A stretch of 64,000 nt of DNA from Epiperipatus broadwayi (Eukaryota > Onychophora > Udeonychophora > Euonychophora > Peripatidae). Position 1 is the stretch's first letter. Each line of letters starts with the position of its first letter. The notes below the pieces were generated by a model. That model did not search any database, was not told where the DNA came from, and was given only the letters and a program-made list of their open reading frames with translations. The position numbers were made by a program, and so were the translations under genes. Positions 60,645-64,000 of the stretch are shown here, one piece after another. The DNA lies in contig JAQFVV010000182.1 in assembly GCA_028023455.1 (NCBI GenBank), positions 1,734,001-1,798,000 on the forward strand, read 5' to 3'.

Positions 60645-60760
60645 CTGTTCTCACATTTGGAGGTCAGCTCTTTGCATCTGAAGTCACTGTGCCATGAGAC
60701 ACGATCTGCTCCAATATATATGTTTCTGTACACAGATGAAGCTCCAAGAATCAAGTGTGC
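60645..60760 (-). repeat. tRNA-like SINE or retrozyme-like body in the gypsy 5' LTR region
   Basis: The minus strand has gaaacatatatattggagca, then catggcacagtgacttcag, a good A box (TGGCACAGTGACT), and gagctgacctcc as a poor B box. The opening resembles the GAAA-UAUAUAUA-UUGG junction of the 30.0 kb hammerhead family, but CUGAUGA is not recognisable upstream. Confidence 0.4.
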
Positions 60761-60779
60761 TTTTCTTCATTCCATTAGT

Positions 60780-61465
60780 ATTGAGGCTTTCACTGTTATA
60801 AATCCCTGCAATTGATTGGCTAATACTCTGTCCATCCACTCAGGTGATTCATTTTAATCTCCATACAAGAAATACATTGTTATTTTTCTGACTTTAATTA
60901 ATGAGTTATTTTTATAGCTTGTCATTTATCTTATAAAGGAAATCTAATTCGAATTCCTTTAATTGTTTTTATTTCATTAATGATGAATTCTACTCTATTT
61001 AATTACACTATTGTTCATTTTAGAAAATAATCTTTTTTTATTCTTAAAGTCATAAATCTTTTACTCATTAATTTTAAAAGAATCAGTCTTTTAAAATTCT
61101 CTAATTTATTTAACATAACTTTTTCTCCCTATAAGTTTATAATATATGTATGTGCATTTAAGTATACATATCACAGTTTATTTAATATCTAAATATTGAA
61201 TAGACACATTCTATATTAAAGATAAAATAAATATTAAACAAATCACTTCCCCTTTATCTATGTAAAATCCATGTTTCAAACATTCTCCAATACTCTTCAA
61301 AGACCTACATAGTAAATCTACATATTGTGCTTTGCTTAATTTTATATCTTTTTATTGTATATACACATAAACAATACTCAATTATTAAATTTTTAACATA
61401 TCTGCAACATCATTGAAAGAATTATGAAACTAAAATGGAATTACACTGAATATATTGCTAAAAAA
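60780..61465. other. No gene seen
   Basis: AT-rich; part may belong to the 5' LTR of the gypsy element, whose outer end was not found. Confidence 0.4.
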
Positions 61466-61469
61466 AAAA

Positions 61470-61690
61470 AAAAGATAGTAGATTGAAAGTTGAAGTCTTA
61501 AGTCGAATATCAAGAGATTTAACAAGATCTAAAAAGAGGCCACATGTGAGATGTATGGATGGAGTAAGGAATTTTGCTGGTATGTGGTGAAGAAAAGAAT
61601 AAAGATCGGAGAAACTAGATTAAATTTTGAGAGATGCTAATCCTGCGTTGATCAATAATAAGTGATCATGAAAATATCAAAATTAATATC
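61470..61690 (+). pseudogene. RTE-like LINE, 3' end of a second copy
   Basis: Plus-strand frames read LTRSKKRPHVRCMDGVRNFA, then GMW.RKE and DANPALINNK, which parallels the last residues of LINE polyproteins (RSRGRP..RW.DDI...). It runs into a catcat-rich tail and faces the minus-strand LINE tail-to-tail near 61690-61730. Confidence 0.7.
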
Positions 61691-62735
61691 ATCATTATCA
61701 TTCTCATAAATCATCATCAACCATTATCAATTCACTGCAGGATGAAAGTCTCTCCAAGTTCAATCCATCTTCTCTGATCTCTAGCTTCTCTTCTCCACAT
61801 CACCTCTGCACACTTTATTTTTCATCCATCCATCTCACATATGGTCTCTTTCTGGATCTTTTACAATGTCTTGGAATCCAGTTTAAGATTTCAACTGTCC
61901 ATCTATTATTATCTTTTCTAGAAATATGTCCAGCCCAACTCCACTTCACTCTTTTAATTCTTTCAAAGATGTCAGTAATATTTGTTTGTTCCCTTATTTT
62001 TGACCTCTTTTTGTAACTCCTGACATGCATCTCTCCATACTTTTTTGAGTAGTCTGATATCTCTGTATTGTCCTTCTATTAAGTGTCCAAGTCTCAGATC
62101 CATAAGTAAGAGCTGGTAAAACACATTTATTAAAAATCTTCCTTTTCAAACACACAGACATATTTTCTTTTAATATTAAGTTATTTCTACCAAAAGTACT
62201 CCAACCAAGTTTAATTTCTATGATTAATTTCATCCATTATGTTTCCATTTGTAGTAATAATCTGACTAAGATATCTGTGGCTGTTAATTTCTTCTAACTC
62301 ACCTTTATTTTCATCTTTTGACAAAATCCTTTGAGCATTAATCTTTTTAACATTTACCTTTAGTCCTATTTTCTTACTTTCATCTACAACTCTTGCAACA
62401 TTTCTGAAACTCTAAAGCATTATGTACAATAACAATTACAACAGCTGCAAAATATAAATGACTTCAATAATCTCCATTTACTTTTAAACCTTTAGCTTTC
62501 CATTTTAATCCACAAAATACTTCTTGCAGCACTGCTGAAAAGTTTTGGAGATATGGAGTCACCCTGTTTTACACCCTTCTCAATGTTAACCTTCATAGTA
62601 TCATCATTATATAATATAATTATTGCTGTTGCATTTTTATAAATATTATTCAGAATATAACAATATATCTTATTTATAATACTTCACTCATATACACTTT
62701 AATGCAATTAATTTTCTTAAAACCTTCTTTATTTT

Positions 62736-62775
62736 CTTACAGTTTCGACTGTCCAGCAGTCATCTTCAGAGCTCC
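62736..62775 (-). ncRNA. Hammerhead-like motif, left palindrome arm
   Basis: Minus strand: AGCU, CUGAAGA (62769-62763), extra U, perfect stem GACUG-CUGGA-CAGUC, GAAAC, U, GUA. Stem I is only two or three pairs. Confidence 0.48.
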
Positions 62776-62832
62776 ATCTTCCTTACAGTTGTTTTAACTT
62801 TAATTAAAGTTAAAACAACTGTAAGGAAGATG

Positions 62833-62875
62833 GAGCTCTGAAGATGACTGCTGGACAGTCGAAACTGTAAGAAAA
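62833..62875 (+). ncRNA. Hammerhead-like motif, right palindrome arm
   Basis: It is the mirror of 62736-62775: CTGAAGA at 62838-62844, extra T, GACTG-CTGGA-CAGTC, GAAAC, TGTA. Both motifs point outward from the palindrome centre. Confidence 0.48.
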
Positions 62876-64000
62876 TAAAGATTTTAAGAAAATTAATTGC
62901 ATTAAAGTGTATATGAGTGAAGTATTATAAATAAAATATATGATTATATGAAGATATGCAAAAACAGTGAAGGAGAAAAATAAGAGAATATAACAATATC
63001 TTGGGTCTATATCTTGATGATTCAATATTTTAATCACTGAAGAAATGCTTATAGAATCAAATGCCTTTTTATAATCTATGAATCCAAAGTATAATGGCAA
63101 TCATATTCATTGGACCTTTCTATAACTTCTCTCAACAATTGGATATGATCTATTATACTAAAACCAATTTTAAATCCAGCTTGTTCTTTTGATTGGTTGA
63201 AATCCAATGTTCTCTGTAAACTAGATGTAATTATTTTGATACAAATTTTGTATAAAACTGATAAAAGGCTGATAGATCTGTAATTTCTAATATTTTCTTT
63301 ATCACCTTCTTTAAATATTAATCCTGCATTCTTCCAATCATCTGGTACATTTTTATCATTTAGACATTTGCCAAAAATTATTCTATTTCTTTACCTGCTT
63401 CTTTTAATATATTGATTGTAATTCCATCATTACTTGGAACTTTTACCTTCTTCATAAATTTAATTGCATGCCTCACTTCTTCATTTAAAATCCTGGGCAA
63501 TTCAGAAGATGTAATAGATACTTGTTCTTTATTACTATATAATTCTTGATAGAACTCTTCTACCCATTTCATGATGTTATCTCTCTTTTTAGTAATAGTT
63601 CCATCATTTTTCTTATTGCAGATATAAGTTGCCTACCAATGCCAAAATGTTGTTTTACACTCTTAAGACTTTTATTTTCTTCTACAGCTTTTGCTGCTAG
63701 TTCACATAAACTTTCTTATATCATTATCAACTTTTTTTTGCACCATTTTACAAAATTCAAGATATTCAATTCTTCTTAATGTATCATTTTTATATATCTT
63801 TATATTCCTTTTTTTCTTCATAAATTCTCTAGTCTCAATAAAAATTTTATTGGTCAATTGCTGCTTTCTTCTAACAGCTATCTTTGTTGCAGTTTTTAAA
63901 AGTGTATCAGTTATTTCCTATTAATTTCATTCAAATCTGAATCATATTCAAAATCTACTAATATTTGAAAACGATTTGCAAGTTCTAATTTAAATTCATT

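Larger units (their letters stand above)
62667..62984. mobile_element. Palindromic Penelope-type insertion with 15-bp target duplication
   Basis: A near-perfect palindrome centres between 62803 and 62804 (acttta|attaaagt region), with arms of about 140 bp differing mainly by a 3-base indel (ccttcttta against aaagatttt). Each arm carries the hammerhead-like motif seen in the Penelope arms at 12 and 13 kb. It splits a LINE RT frame and is flanked by agaatataacaatat at 62652-62666 and 62985-62999. It has no coding sequence. Confidence 0.85.
61720..64000 (-). pseudogene. RTE-like LINE polyprotein, decayed, running off the window
   Basis: Minus-strand order from the right edge: EFYQELYSNKEQ near 63560; EVRHAIKFMKKVKVPSNDGI (63480-63420), equivalent to the KAPG.DGI block; FIDYKKAFDS (near 63090-63050), the first catalytic block; an inserted palindrome; VEKGVKQGDSISPKLF-like segment (near 62580-62540); a FADD equivalent reading FAAV near 62450 with both aspartates lost; ALTYGSETWTLNRRTI (near 62120); and KWSWAGHISRKDNNRWTVEI with KRSRKRPYVRWMDEK (61950-61820). 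This arrangement is typical of the endonuclease-RT proteins of RTE-like elements in invertebrates. The missing catalytic aspartates, stops and insertion make it dead. Confidence 0.85.

Overview
This is a very AT-rich stretch of nuclear DNA from an animal, most likely an invertebrate. The evidence is spliceosomal exons separated by multi-kilobase introns, several classes of retrotransposon (Ty3/gypsy-like LTR elements, at least three kinds of LINE fragment, a Penelope-like element), hAT transposons, MITEs, tRNA-like SINEs, and no bacterial gene organisation. The sequence alone does not fix the phylum.

Host gene. One gene on the minus strand appears to span almost the whole window, from an exon at 54639-54764 down to one at 3315-3425. 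Five well-supported exons (54.6, 28.2, 20.2, 10.6 and 3.3 kb) and two weaker candidates (49.2 and 34.6 kb) all have GT-AG borders and lengths divisible by three, and all sit in the same intron phase (one base carried over each junction). Joining the 28.2 and 20.2 kb exons creates a DIKALAKLQEESLRQ motif across the junction. I recognise this as the signature of the SLAIN family of microtubule plus-end proteins. Both ends of the gene lie outside the window. Nearly everything else is intronic or flanking repeat debris.

Repeats, left to right: a decayed gypsy gag-pol (0.4-2.3 kb) whose reverse-transcriptase end is repeated as an inverted copy (2.3-2.5 kb); fold-back and tandem repeats (4.4, 6.2, 9.2 kb); a Penelope-like fold-back with a GIY-YIG domain (11.9-13.3 kb); two short hAT elements with 8-bp target duplications (17.2 and 56.6 kb); a decayed ZMYM1-like hAT transposase (21.2-23.7 kb); LINE fragments (18.4, 26.0, 32.2-33.6, 40.7-41.3, 42.9-43.9, 61.5-64.0 kb); and a second gypsy element with gag and protease but no reverse transcriptase (58.8-60.4 kb).

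The most interesting layer is a set of hammerhead-ribozyme-like motifs (CUGANGA, stem II, GAAA, minimal stem III) in at least four repeat families. One family (7.8, 14.8 and 30.0 kb) has a complete minimal type I hammerhead fold with a compensated stem I pair and an AUA cleavage triplet, followed by a tRNA-like body. A further copy inserted in the Penelope arm at 12082 begins at the predicted cleavage site. These resemble the small retrozymes known from animals, which Penelope-like elements are thought to mobilise. In five places the hammerhead-like units occur as inverted pairs with both motifs reading outward. The best-preserved pair (62667-62984) is a near-perfect palindrome with a 15-bp target duplication inside a LINE.
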